Positions 9,241 through 17,155 of a DNA stretch of 64,000 bases are shown piece by piece; position 1 is the first letter of the stretch; each line of letters begins with the position of its first letter. Source of the stretch: Thermoanaerobacterium sp. CMT5567-10 (GTDB lineage: Bacteria > Bacillota > Thermoanaerobacteria > Thermoanaerobacterales > Thermoanaerobacteraceae); assembly GCF_030534315.2 (NCBI RefSeq), contig NZ_CP130558.2:2160501-2224500 (forward strand), in the 5' to 3' direction. Position numbers and translations under genes: made by a program. The notes beneath the pieces are model-generated. The model did no database searches. It was not told the DNA's origin and was given only the letters and a program-made list of their open reading frames with translations.

Positions 9241-9999
9241 TTGTCATTAGAATATATACTATCATTATGTGTAATAGGATTTGTTGCTGCATTTATTGAT
9301 TCTATAGCAGGTGGGGGAGGCATAATAAGCCTTCCAGGGCTTATGGTTTTAGGCGTGCCTCCTGCATATGCTCTTGGGACCAATAAATTCGCATCAACGT
9401 GTGCGTCTTTTACAAGTTCTATGACTTTCATAAAATACAAAGTATATGATATCAATTTATTGAAATACCTTGTTTTCGGGACATTAATAGGAGCAATTTT
9501 AGGTGTTAAGGCGGTTTTGTTATTAGATAGTTCAAAATTGAGAATCATCATAATAATATTAATGATATTTGTTGCAATATATACATTGTTATCGAAAAAT
9601 GTTGGAAATGTAAATAATTTTAAAGGTGTTTATAAAAAGACGATAGTAATTGGACTTATTATATCTATAGTTTTGGGTTTCTATGATGGCTTTTTTGGAC
9701 CTGGCACAGGCTCTTTTTACATTTTTTTGTTTATAATATTATTGGGGTATGACTTCAGAATAAGTGCTGGGAATGGAAAGATACTTAATTTTGTAAGCAA
9801 TGTTACATCATTGGTCCTATTTGCTATAAGCAGTAAGATAATTTATTCTGCAGCAATTCCTATGGCAATAGCTATGATAATTGGTGCCAGATTTGGTACG
9901 AAAGTGGCAATAAAAAGTGGCGCTAAGTTAATACGACCTATACTAGTATGTGTTACTATAGCATATGCTATTAAAATGGCATTTGATATTATAAAATGA
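9241..9999 (+). CDS. TSUP-family (TauE/SafE, YfcA-like) membrane permease
   Basis: A 252-residue membrane protein with about eight hydrophobic segments. The first repeat contains AFIDSIAGGGGIISLPGLM and ALGTNKFASTCASFTSS; the second contains GFYDGFFGPGTGSFYIF. These are hallmarks of the TSUP/YfcA family, whose members move sulfite, sulfonates or other organic anions. The substrate cannot be read from sequence. The start is TTG at 9241, because GGAGGA lies 7 bases upstream; a longer frame from 9190 would overlap dusB. It probably shares a transcript with dusB. Confidence 0.85.
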   Translation: MSLEYILSLCVIGFVAAFIDSIAGGGGIISLPGLMVLGVPPAYALGTNKFASTCASFTSSMTFIKYKVYDINLLKYLVFGTLIGAILGVKAVLLLDSSKLRIIIIILMIFVAIYTLLSKNVGNVNNFKGVYKKTIVIGLIISIVLGFYDGFFGPGTGSFYIFLFIILLGYDFRISAGNGKILNFVSNVTSLVLFAISSKIIYSAAIPMAIAMIIGARFGTKVAIKSGAKLIRPILVCVTIAYAIKMAFDIIK

Positions 10000-10055
10000 G
10001 ACATACACAAAACCCTTCTACAGTAGCATAGACTAAAAAGAAGGGGGATGTAGGA

Positions 10056-10838
10056 ATGCTCATAATACCTAACAATAAACACATATCAAGTGGCAATGAT
10101 ATTTCAAAACAAATTGAAATATCCGGTATTAATATTGAAGAGTTTAATTTTAAAGAAAACTTAAAGAAAAAAAGCCTCTTTAAAAAAGAGGACTTTTATA
10201 AGAGATTTCTTACATTAAATGGAGCCATCATGATATCGAAACCATTTGAAGCTGGGGAAGTAAATAAATTCTATGTAAGTTTATACGATTTAATTAAAAA
10301 CATCAACTCGGAAGAAGTATTTGGTGTGAAGTTTCCTTCCAGAAGCAGTGAAAAGACAGTTTATAAAAACAGCATATCGTTTGACAAGTTTACGATAGGA
10401 GACATAATAGTTGCTACAAGTCAGGGATTTCACGTGCAAGGTGCAATAAGACATGCTGCAATATTTGACAGCAGAAGGTATCATGGAAGCATAGATGACA
10501 AATGCCTTTTAACGGCAGAGCCAGACCAAGGTGTGATTTATGAGACCATAAGATTTTACAGAGAAAATTTCAGTGAGGCATGGGGGCTAACAGTTCCAAA
10601 GGCGACAATAGAAGAGAGAATCAAAGCCGTTGATGAAGTATCTAAGTTTGTTGGAAAACCTTACAGTTGGAGGGCTGATAAAAACGATGATGATAACTGG
10701 TATTGCTCAAAAGTTCCATGGGCGGCATACAAAAAATCATCAGGAATAGATATAGATGGAAATGGAGGCTTTTGGGTGTTGCCAATTGACATCTTTACTT
10801 CAAAGGAAACAGAGGTATTTGAATATTCTAATTCATAA
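10056..10838 (+). CDS. YiiX-like circularly permuted papain-fold (NlpC/P60 superfamily) protein
   Basis: A 260-residue protein without signal peptide. From about residue 110 it shows the order of permuted NlpC/P60 enzymes: GDIIVATSQG, then IRHAAIFD with the putative catalytic histidine, then GVIYETI, and finally FVGKPYSW and WYCSKVPWAAYKK with the putative nucleophile cysteine. YiiX/YaeF relatives are thought to be amidases or thioesterases acting on lipids or wall fragments. The first 100 residues are not recognised. ATG at 10056 follows AAGGGGGA. It stands alone before a strong terminator. Confidence 0.7.
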   Translation: MLIIPNNKHISSGNDISKQIEISGINIEEFNFKENLKKKSLFKKEDFYKRFLTLNGAIMISKPFEAGEVNKFYVSLYDLIKNINSEEVFGVKFPSRSSEKTVYKNSISFDKFTIGDIIVATSQGFHVQGAIRHAAIFDSRRYHGSIDDKCLLTAEPDQGVIYETIRFYRENFSEAWGLTVPKATIEERIKAVDEVSKFVGKPYSWRADKNDDDNWYCSKVPWAAYKKSSGIDIDGNGGFWVLPIDIFTSKETEVFEYSNS

Positions 10839-10870
10839 ATATAATGCAAAATTAAATTAGATGAATAATA

Positions 10871-10909
10871 TAAACTGGCTTGAAGATTTCAAACGCCAGT
10901 TTATTTTTT
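10871..10909 (+). terminator. Strong terminator after the YiiX-like gene
   Basis: TAAACTGGC (10871-10879) pairs with GCCAGTTTA (10895-10903), with an inner TTGAA/TTCAA stem, followed by a T-rich tail. Confidence 0.9.
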
Positions 10910-10987
10910 ATATAAAGATGGTGAATCGATAATTTAAAATATAGTTTTTAAAAACATACAAAAAATATAAAGTATACTTCATATTTT

Positions 10988-11018
10988 TTGTATAAAAACA
11001 TAAAGTATATGTTATAAT
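10988..11018 (+). promoter_or_regulatory. Promoter-like sequence before the truncated ATPase
   Basis: TTGTAT (10988-10993) and a perfect TATAAT (11013-11018) are spaced 19 bp, longer than ideal. The motif ATAAAGTATA occurs twice around it (near 10970 and 11000). The open frame of the ATPase begins only a few bases after the -10, which suggests that its original leader and N-terminus were deleted. Confidence 0.5.
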
Positions 11019-11023
11019 ATTAG

Positions 11024-12319
11024 CATCCAACTATCAGAAGATATGTTATACTTTCAGGTGCACGTCGTGTAGGTAAAACTACAATTTTATATCAAATGAT
11101 AGAAACCCTTTTAAAAAATCAAGTGAACCCAAAAAAGATACTATATATATCTTTTGATCATCCTTTGTTTAAATTAAGTTCTTTTGACCAAATTATTAAT
11201 CTTTATGAAACCACCATAAATGAAGAAAAAGAGGCTTATATATTTTTAGATGAAATTCAATATGCAAGTGATTGGGACAGATGGTTAAAAGTCTATTATG
11301 ACACCAAACCAAACTGGAGAATTATTGCTACAGGTTCAGCTTCTCCTGCACTTATTGAAGGTACAAAAGAAAGTGGTGTTGGCCGCTGGACTGTGATTTC
11401 TGTACCTACTCTTTCTTTTTATGAATTTTGCGAAATACTTGGTGTTCCAGAAAGACCAAGCAATCTGCCAAATTTAAACTTAAATGAAATTTCAAATTTA
11501 AATGACTCTCAATTAAATGAGCTTATGTTTTTGCTTATGCCATTGCAAAAGTACTTTAATAAGTATTTAACAATAGGAGGATTTCCCGAATTTGTATTCT
11601 CGGAAGACCAATTTTTAGTGCAAAGAATGTTAAGAGAAGATGTGGTTGATAAAGTTATTAAAAGAGATATACCTTCCTTGTTTAATGTAAGAAATTTAGC
11701 AGTGTTAGAGAAGGTTTTTTTGTACTTATGCTTTAATTCTGCAAATGTTATAAGTATTTCAACGCTAAGTAAAGAAATTGGAGATGTTTCAACAATAACA
11801 GTAGAAAATTATATTTATCTTCTTGAAAATGTAAATTTGATTTATAAAAGTTTACCTATAGAATTAGGCGGGAAAAAAGTTCTAAAAGCAAAACCCAAAA
11901 TTTACGTTTCCGATCCTGCCCTAAGAAATGCAGTTTTAATGATAGACAATATACTCTTAGACAGTAAAGAACTTGGAATAACGGTTGAAACAGCAGTTTT
12001 TAAACATATCTATAATTTTTACCTGCAAACAAATGCTAGAATAGGTTATTTTAGAAAAGCTAGTGACAATCAAAAAGAGATTGACGTAGTGGTTGAATTC
12101 CCACATAGTAAATCCTTAATCGAAGTGAAATTCAGAGAAGATACGACACTTTCCGAGAATGATGCCATTGTTGAGATGAGCCAAAAAGAAAAAAATATTG
12201 ATTCAGCAATATTAGTAACAAAAAGACCAGAAGATTATGGGAAAGTTAAGGTTTCGACAAAGGTACCAATAATAAAAATTCCTGCTTATGTATTTTTGTA
12301 TTTGTTTGGAAGACGCTAA
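11024..12319 (+). pseudogene. AAA_14 / DUF4143 ATPase, 5'-truncated
   Basis: The frame reads through the Walker A motif SGARRVGKTT just before the first ATG (11096), and continues AYIFLDEIQYASDWDRWLK (Walker B), GSASPALIEG and a C-terminal DUF4143 domain with PKIYVSDPALRNAVL and a nuclease-like NQKEIDVVVEFPHSKSLIEVKF. Such proteins (about 400-440 residues) usually start some 35-40 residues before Walker A. Here a TAG at 11021-11023 closes the frame 10 codons before it, with no ATG, GTG or TTG between. Starting at 11096 would remove the P-loop. It may be a recent pseudogene; function of the family is unclear (often mobile, toxin-like context). Confidence 0.75.
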
Positions 12320-12376
12320 CTTATTTTTTTCAAAAGAATATGAGAACTATTTAAGAAAAAATTTTTTATAAAAAAC

Positions 12377-12408
12377 TGTAACAAATTTCTCAGAAATTTG
12401 TCTTATAT
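12377..12408 (+). promoter_or_regulatory. TGTAAC / ACAAAT-N9-ATTTGT element, copy 1
   Basis: TGTAAC (12377-12382), the inverted repeat ACAAAT-N9-ATTTGT, GTCT 17 bases after TGTAAC, and TATATT. The same arrangement precedes both full GAF-LuxR regulators (near 16988 and 46569), a regulator remnant (31984) and the last gene of the window (63770). Here it precedes a membrane protein gene. TGTAAC resembles the -35 of ECF sigma promoters. Confidence 0.55.
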
Positions 12409-12547
12409 TGTGAGAAAGTAATTTGCAAGATAAATTTGGTCCAATTGATAAATACTGCAAACATGGAAAGGATGTGATTGCATTTTTCCATCTGTTTTAG
12501 ATTGGATAGAATGATATTGAATTCAGTATAAAAGATAGGTGATATTA

Positions 12548-13102
12548 GTGAATAGTTTAATTCGAAATAATAAATACATTATCCATATGACTCTATTGGC
12601 TATTTATATTTTATGGATATTGAATTTAGATTACTTTTATCCTTTTATAAGATTTAAGTCTTTAAAATTAAACGATATTTTTTCTTTGTGTATTCAGATA
12701 ATTCCATTAATGCTGTTAATAAATGGCTTTAGATTTAAACATATTTCTGCAAAGATAGTGAATAGTGTGTTTTCAATAATATTAATATTGATAAGTACAA
12801 CAATTACAGCCATTATTTTATTTGCCACTTTTACTCTTAATGTAAATGAGGCATTTATGCCAATTCATAATATTAGGTTTGAATCAAGTTCTGTTGTAGT
12901 TTATAGAACAAATTACGGTGCTACAACAGATTTTGGAATAACAGTCAGGCAGGAAAAAGAAGTCATAAAAGGTGTTTTGCTTGTTAAAAATTTACTTCGT
13001 AAAGATCATGTTTATGATATTTCAGTAAAGAAATTAAGTGATAATGCGGTAGAAGTGATGGGCAAAAAAATATATTTAAAGCGAAATGTGTATTTCCCAT
13101 AA
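12548..13102 (+). CDS. Hypothetical membrane protein
   Basis: I do not recognise this 184-residue protein. Three hydrophobic segments fill the first 105 residues (around HMTLLAIYILWIL, CIQIIPLMLLI and VFSIILILISTTITAIILFATF), followed by an 80-residue polar domain rich in Val and Lys, probably extracellular, with VVVYRTNYGATTDFGITV. A GTG at 12548 is preferred because AGGTGAT precedes it; a GTG at 12539 lies within that ribosome site. It stands in accessory DNA between an ATPase remnant and a second small membrane protein. Confidence 0.6.
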   Translation: MNSLIRNNKYIIHMTLLAIYILWILNLDYFYPFIRFKSLKLNDIFSLCIQIIPLMLLINGFRFKHISAKIVNSVFSIILILISTTITAIILFATFTLNVNEAFMPIHNIRFESSSVVVYRTNYGATTDFGITVRQEKEVIKGVLLVKNLLRKDHVYDISVKKLSDNAVEVMGKKIYLKRNVYFP

Positions 13103-13243
13103 ATTTTTGTTAGATGATTGCCAAACCTGATCCAAAGTTTTCTTTTGGTATCTTTTATTATCCTAGTTAAAAACATAAAAGGAAGACATCGGTACGCTTT
13201 AAAAGTTGTAAAGGCAAATAAATTGAATTGATTGGACTTAAGA

Positions 13244-13259
13244 CTATATTTTTGTATAG
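13244..13259 (+). promoter_or_regulatory. CTATA-N6-TATAG box, solitary copy
   Basis: CTATATTTTTGTATAG, a CTATA-N6-TATAG palindrome, differs at one position from the left arm of the big inverted repeat behind the first GAF-LuxR gene (17848-17863). It lies 40 bases before the 94-residue membrane protein gene, which may therefore belong to the same regulon. No clear -10 follows. Confidence 0.5.
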
Positions 13260-13298
13260 TATTTGTACCTAAGCGAAGCGAAAGTAAGGGGTGTTATA

Positions 13299-13583
13299 AT
13301 GAAAAATTCTAAATTATTGGTTATTAGTATAACTATCACTTTAGCAACAATATTTTTTGATAAATTTAAAGATTATTCAAACTTTAAACACGGATTAGGA
13401 TTACCCTTCAAATTTTTAGAGTACTACGATTATAATATACCAAATAATAGTTTAGAATTACTTTCTTTGAATAACATTACTAAAATAAGCTTTAGAGTTG
13501 ATATATTTTTATTTTCTGTCTTAATCATATTCGTAATTTTAAAATATTCTATTAAACTGTATTATAAAAAAGTGAAAAGATAA
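13299..13583 (+). CDS. Small two-helix membrane protein
   Basis: A 94-residue protein with a hydrophobic N-terminus (LLVISITITLATIFF), a polar middle and a C-terminal helix (IFLFSVLIIFVILKYSIKLYY) with a basic tail. No family recognised. ATG at 13299 follows AAGGGGTG; a longer frame from 13263 has no ribosome site. A regulator-type CTATA-N6-TATAG box lies upstream. Small membrane proteins in such places often act as immunity factors, but nothing in the sequence proves it. Confidence 0.55.
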   Translation: MKNSKLLVISITITLATIFFDKFKDYSNFKHGLGLPFKFLEYYDYNIPNNSLELLSLNNITKISFRVDIFLFSVLIIFVILKYSIKLYYKKVKR

Positions 13584-13677
13584 CTGTTTTGATGTTAGTA
13601 AATCTGCATTATTGACAAATATCTCCCAAGTTGGTACTGACGAAAGGAAAAAGATATTAGATTCACTCAAAAAACCA

Positions 13678-13857
13678 GTAAGTACATATTTTTATTAATC
13701 GACGATGAAGGATATCTTTTGGATACGATGTGTCATGAGAAAATGTTATGTTTCAACGATAGAAAAAGACATGACAGAAGAAATGAATGTAGTTATTGAA
13801 TTGCTTTCAGATAAAATTGCTAATGAATATAAGAGCTGTTTAAAAAACTCTGAACTA
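13678..13857 (+). pseudogene. Internally deleted remnant of a GAF-LuxR regulator
   Basis: The DNA matches the middle of the regulator at 17059-17841 almost base for base: it encodes DDEGYLLDTMCHEK, jumps over about 190 bp at the GAF core, then resumes at VSTIEKDMTEEMNVVIELLS and ends at LKNSEL. A one-codon mismatch near 13695 gives a stop (TATTAA), and the N-terminus and HTH are missing. It shows that this region once carried a third copy. The preceding 90 bases (13590-13677) are open in one frame but unrecognised. Confidence 0.85.
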
Positions 13858-13975
13858 TATAGATTATGAATATGACAGTTGAAGTGATGTAGAGTCGCTT
13901 TGATTATTTTTTGTTTGAAACAATAACGTTATATATTCTGTCAATTTATGTCAGAAAATATTTGAAATGAAATTA

Positions 13976-14004
13976 TTTACAAATTTGGAATGTTGGAGTA
14001 GAAT
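13976..14004 (+). promoter_or_regulatory. Promoter of the toxin gene
   Basis: TTTACA (13976-13981), 17 bp, TAGAAT (13999-14004), about 73 bases before the start codon at 14077. Confidence 0.55.
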
Positions 14005-14076
14005 AATTACTGTAAACAAGCTTGTTTATGGATTTGATAGAATTATCTAAGGGAAAGTTTAAGGAGTGAGCAAATT

Positions 14077-14796
14077 ATGAAAAAATTGACAAGAAAAATC
14101 ATTAGTTTTATACTTATGATACTGATGGTATCTAATATAGGCATTTCAGCATTTGCAAGTGAAACTGAATCAAGTTATAAAAATACAAATATTAATAAAT
14201 GTGATATTGTTATTACTGATGACGGTGTATATATTAATGATGTTTATTATACACAAGAACAGTTTGTCAAACTTCTTGATACTGCAGTAGTAGTTGATAA
14301 AACTGAATTAAAAGATGATACTATAAAGAATAATAGTGCAATGAGAAGTGTAGGTGTACAAGGTGCTGCAGGAGCTCTTGTTGCAGGTACATGGTGGATT
14401 CCAGGAGTTGGAGAAGTGGTGATTACTGCTGCGGGAGTAGTGATTATAGGTGGTACAGTAATAGCAGCAGGTACTTGGTTGTATAAAAAAGTTGTTGATT
14501 GGTTTGAAGCTAGAGCTTTTAATAAATCAGCAGAGAAAGCTGTAAATAGTTGTGATGATAATAAAATACATCATATAATGAATCCAAAACATAATTGGAA
14601 TAAGTTTAAGAAAGATCCAAAATGGAGTGATGCTGCTCCTATTCTTATTAAGGTTTTAAAGGATGGATCAGAAACTTGGGAAAAGAACAATCAATATATT
14701 CGTACACTTACCTATAAAGGTGAAACTGTAGTTGTTAGATTTATTAAAGATGCAGCAGGACATGTTAAATATATTAGTACAGCATGGTGTGAATAA
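14077..14796 (+). CDS. Secreted polymorphic toxin candidate (type-35-like C-terminal domain)
   Basis: A 239-residue protein with a signal peptide (about 1-27, ending SAFAS), a conserved N-domain (residues 42-75), a long Gly/Val/Ala-rich hydrophobic segment (AAGALVAGTWWIPGVGEVVI onward, about 95-140) that may enter membranes, then a polar C-terminal tip of about 85 residues. The tip (KHNWNKF, YIRTLTYKGETVVVRF, KYISTAWCE) resembles the polymorphic toxin type 35 pattern of KH-W, Y-G-VVVR and IS-AW motifs. A second cassette with the same N-part and a different tip lies at 15463-16030. The ribosome site is AAGGAGTG. Toxin activity is inferred, not shown. Confidence 0.65.
   Translation: MKKLTRKIISFILMILMVSNIGISAFASETESSYKNTNINKCDIVITDDGVYINDVYYTQEQFVKLLDTAVVVDKTELKDDTIKNNSAMRSVGVQGAAGALVAGTWWIPGVGEVVITAAGVVIIGGTVIAAGTWLYKKVVDWFEARAFNKSAEKAVNSCDDNKIHHIMNPKHNWNKFKKDPKWSDAAPILIKVLKDGSETWEKNNQYIRTLTYKGETVVVRFIKDAAGHVKYISTAWCE
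14204..14516 (+). repeat. Toxin body repeat, copy 1
   Basis: 313 bp coding for the conserved domain and hydrophobic segment of the toxin. It recurs with a few substitutions and one 13-bp deletion at 15463-15762. Identity stops abruptly at the codon run for FEARA, where the two tips diverge. Confidence 0.95.
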
Positions 14797-15095
14797 TATT
14801 AGTATAGTTGAAAAATAATTATTTTCATTTAGCTATAATATCTAACGCAATACTATTAATACAAAAAATTGAGAATAAATCAAAAAAAGAACATGACGAA
14901 AAGATCTTTTAAGCTTTAACTCATGGAATTTTATATCACAACTAGAAAGGATTAGAACGAAGTTCTTTAACCCATTTAGCAATGATAGTTTCTTCGACTA
15001 CTTAGTCATAAGTAAAAGAGATCTAATCTAAATAAAGCAATGCATTAAGGATTTTTCAAAAGAACTATATAATACTATTGTGAGGTGAAGTATAT
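14797..15095 (+). other. Gap between toxin and immunity candidate
   Basis: About 300 bases without an intact gene. Frames are broken by many stops; short stretches look like decayed coding sequence but I cannot name a source. The ribosome site GAGGTGAAG lies at its end. A 300-bp gap between toxin and immunity gene is unusual and suggests that material was lost or inserted here. Confidence 0.5.
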
Positions 15096-15437
15096 ATGGA
15101 TATCAAAAAATATTTTGATTATTATAGTTCGGTAATTCCAATTGAAAGTGTTATGGAATTATCAGAAAATGATTTAGATGATCTATATGCAAATAGTACA
15201 GATATAGAGAGGATGAATGTTTTTTTTCATTTATTTAATCAATATATTTTTTTGAAGCAACAAGATGCAAATAAAGAAGTTGCACATATATGTTATCTTA
15301 TTTCTTATTATGTTTTTACTGCATTAACTCCACCTCATTCGGAAAATATAGCATTAGAATTTGCAAAAAAGGCTATTCAATATAACAATGATGAAAAATA
15401 TACAGAATGGGTAAAAGAAGTTTTGAGAGGTAATTAG
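15096..15437 (+). CDS. Putative immunity protein for the first toxin
   Basis: A 113-residue, acidic, helical, cytoplasmic protein (MDIKKYFDYYSSVIPIESV; LALEFAKKAIQ-like C-terminus). No family recognised. It follows the toxin gene and precedes the displaced second cassette, the usual place of an immunity gene. It is rich in Tyr, Asp and Glu, as expected for a toxin-neutralising partner. GAGGTGAAG precedes the ATG. The role is inferred from position only. Confidence 0.5.
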   Translation: MDIKKYFDYYSSVIPIESVMELSENDLDDLYANSTDIERMNVFFHLFNQYIFLKQQDANKEVAHICYLISYYVFTALTPPHSENIALEFAKKAIQYNNDEKYTEWVKEVLRGN

Positions 15438-15462
15438 GTTATGTTATTATTAGACTAAAATA

Positions 15463-15762
15463 ATATTGTTATTACAGATGATGGTGTATATATTAATGAT
15501 GTTTATTATACACAAGAACAGTTTGTCAAACTTCTTGATACTGCAGTAGTAGTTGATAAAACTGAATTAAAAAGAATAATAGTGCAATGAGAAGTGTAGG
15601 TGTACAAAGTGCTACAGGAGCTCTTATTGCAGGAACATGGTGGATTCCAGGGGTTGGAGAAGTGGTGGTTACAGCTGCGGGAGTAGTGATTATAAGTGGT
15701 ACAGTAATAGCAGCAGGTACCTGGTTGTATAAAAAAGTTGTTGATTGGTTTGAAGCTAGAGC
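15463..15762 (+). repeat. Toxin body repeat, copy 2 (13-bp deletion)
   Basis: This copy of the 14204-14516 segment lacks the signal peptide region. A 13-base deletion after the ACTGAATTAAAA stretch (near 15570) shifts the frame, so only the part from the ATG at 15587 is in frame with the toxin tip. Confidence 0.93.
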
Positions 15763-16030
15763 GGAAGAGAAAATAATTGACAAAGCCTTAAATAAGCAAA
15801 GACATATAAAAGATCTAAAACATGATTGGGATAAAATTATTAAGGGGACAATCACATGGGAAAAAGTAAGAAATACAATAGAAAAAGTTATGAAAGAAGG
15901 AACAGAAAGCAGATACGGTTCTGCATATAAAAGAGTTTTAAAGGTTGGTAAAGAAACAGTAACAGTAACATTTCAAAAAGTAAGCGATAATATATGGAAA
16001 ATTAGCGATGCATGGGTAAATAAGGAATAA
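15587..16030 (+). CDS. Displaced toxin cassette, type-35-like tip, no signal peptide
   Basis: A 147-residue frame beginning MRSVGVQSATGALIAGTWW. The first 58 residues are the hydrophobic segment shared with the upstream toxin; the rest is a different tip (KHDWDKI, TWEKVRNTIEKVMKEG, KETVTVTFQ, KISDAWV) of the same general type-35-like design. With no signal peptide and no ribosome site before the ATG it is probably silent and acts as an orphan cassette: recombination through the shared body could fuse this tip to the full-length gene. This reading follows the known behaviour of polymorphic toxin loci. Confidence 0.6.
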   Translation: MRSVGVQSATGALIAGTWWIPGVGEVVVTAAGVVIISGTVIAAGTWLYKKVVDWFEARAEEKIIDKALNKQRHIKDLKHDWDKIIKGTITWEKVRNTIEKVMKEGTESRYGSAYKRVLKVGKETVTVTFQKVSDNIWKISDAWVNKE

Positions 16031-16062
16031 ATAGAACATTATTTGAAAGGTTATGATGTACG

Positions 16063-16602
16063 ATGGATTTAGATAAATTAGATAGAATTATAAAAAATGA
16101 AGAAGATTGGGATAAGTTTATAGAACTTTTAAATACTATTAATGAAGATTATTTAAAATCAATTGGGAAATATAATCTTTTCAGAATTTCTTTTTACACT
16201 TGGTATGTTATGGCTGAATGGGGAAGATTATCACCTAAATTAGAAAAATGTTTAGACCAGGCAGAACACATATTAATAGATGCCTTCAAAATAGCAACAG
16301 AGAAATATTCAAAAGACGAAGATTATTTGTGGTTTTATGGTTATTTAATTAGTGTTTTTCCAGAACACTTTTTATCAATATATTCTGATTATTTAAAAGC
16401 AGAAAATGCTGGCAAACAAATGTTAAATGTAGCTTCACGAAGGCAATATCCTTTAGCAATTATCTTTAACGAAAAGTTTTTAGAAAAAGATATTTTAGAA
16501 AAAGGGAAAAAAGACTTAGAAAATATGTTTAATGAAAGTACAGAAGTATATGATTATTTTATTAGAATGATAGAACTGATAGAGTCTGAGGATAAGAAAT
16601 AG
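16063..16602 (+). CDS. Putative immunity protein for the second toxin tip
   Basis: A 179-residue soluble, mainly helical protein (MDLDKLDRIIKNEEDWDKF; ARKQYPLAIIFNEKFLEK-like region). No family recognised by eye. It starts 32 bases after the orphan toxin frame. The acidic composition and position fit an immunity protein, kept so that the cell resists the tip carried by siblings. There is a GAAAGG site before the ATG. Confidence 0.5.
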   Translation: MDLDKLDRIIKNEEDWDKFIELLNTINEDYLKSIGKYNLFRISFYTWYVMAEWGRLSPKLEKCLDQAEHILIDAFKIATEKYSKDEDYLWFYGYLISVFPEHFLSIYSDYLKAENAGKQMLNVASRRQYPLAIIFNEKFLEKDILEKGKKDLENMFNESTEVYDYFIRMIELIESEDKK

Positions 16603-17058
16603 AATACTTCCAATATAAATAAAAAATGTTTTCTATTGGAGAGAAAGTCATAAGCTTTTATTTTGAATGCATGGGGGTAAAATTAAAATACCCTCTTTAA
16701 TTTTGCGAAATACTATCATTTCTCTATCAAAACACATGTTGAGACAGTCATGTTGGTAGAGAATAAATAGGTTGAAATCAAAGGCTTTAAAGATTTTTAA
16801 TTAAATATTGAAGCGTGTTTTATGTTCCCGCAAACTTATTGTTTGGGGAATTTTATGTTTGAGGAGGTAAAGAATTTTCACAGTATTAGATATTCGCGAA
16901 AAGGTGTGGGAATTTGTGTACTTGTTCACAAAGATACAATTGATTGTTTATTATAAAAAAATATAAAAAAATTTTTTTGTAAGAAACTGTAACAAATCTT
17001 TTAAAAAATTGTCTTATATTATGAGAGAATAAATTTGTAAGTTTTACGGGGGATTTAT
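16603..17058 (+). other. Regulatory gap with start of the long direct repeat
   Basis: The first 155 bases hold nothing recognised. From 16761 the sequence is the long direct repeat shared with 31760-32152. Inside it, an ATG at 16856 after no ribosome site opens a 33-codon frame (MFEEVKNFHSIRYS...) that stays open in both repeat copies, although the second copy has CTG in place of ATG. Confidence 0.5.
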
Positions 17059-17155
17059 ATGGGAAATATACAAATATATGATGAAATACTTCATTCATAT
17101 AAAAGATGCGTAAAAGCGGGGCTTACCAGTTCGATGACGGATCCTGCAATAATTT
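16761..17155 (+). repeat. Long direct repeat, copy A (island left boundary)
   Basis: 395 bp that recur at 31760-32152 with roughly 90% or better identity by eye. It spans the non-coding leader, the TGTAAC element and the first 32 codons of the GAF-LuxR regulator. The two copies are 15 kb apart in the same orientation and bracket the radical SAM/ABC island, so recombination between them could delete or circularise it. Confidence 0.93.
16988..17024 (+). promoter_or_regulatory. TGTAAC / ACAAAT inverted-repeat element, copy 2
   Basis: TGTAAC (16988-16993), then ACAAAT-N9-AATTGT, GTCT (17011-17014) 17 bases after TGTAAC, and TATATT, 45 bases before the regulator start. See copy at 12377. Candidate promoter or autoregulatory operator of the GAF-LuxR gene. 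Confidence 0.6.

Noticed and set aside
15526-15855. 109-codon minus-strand frame over the toxin repeat
   Set aside because: Antisense shadow of the Gly/Val-rich toxin segment; no ribosome site.
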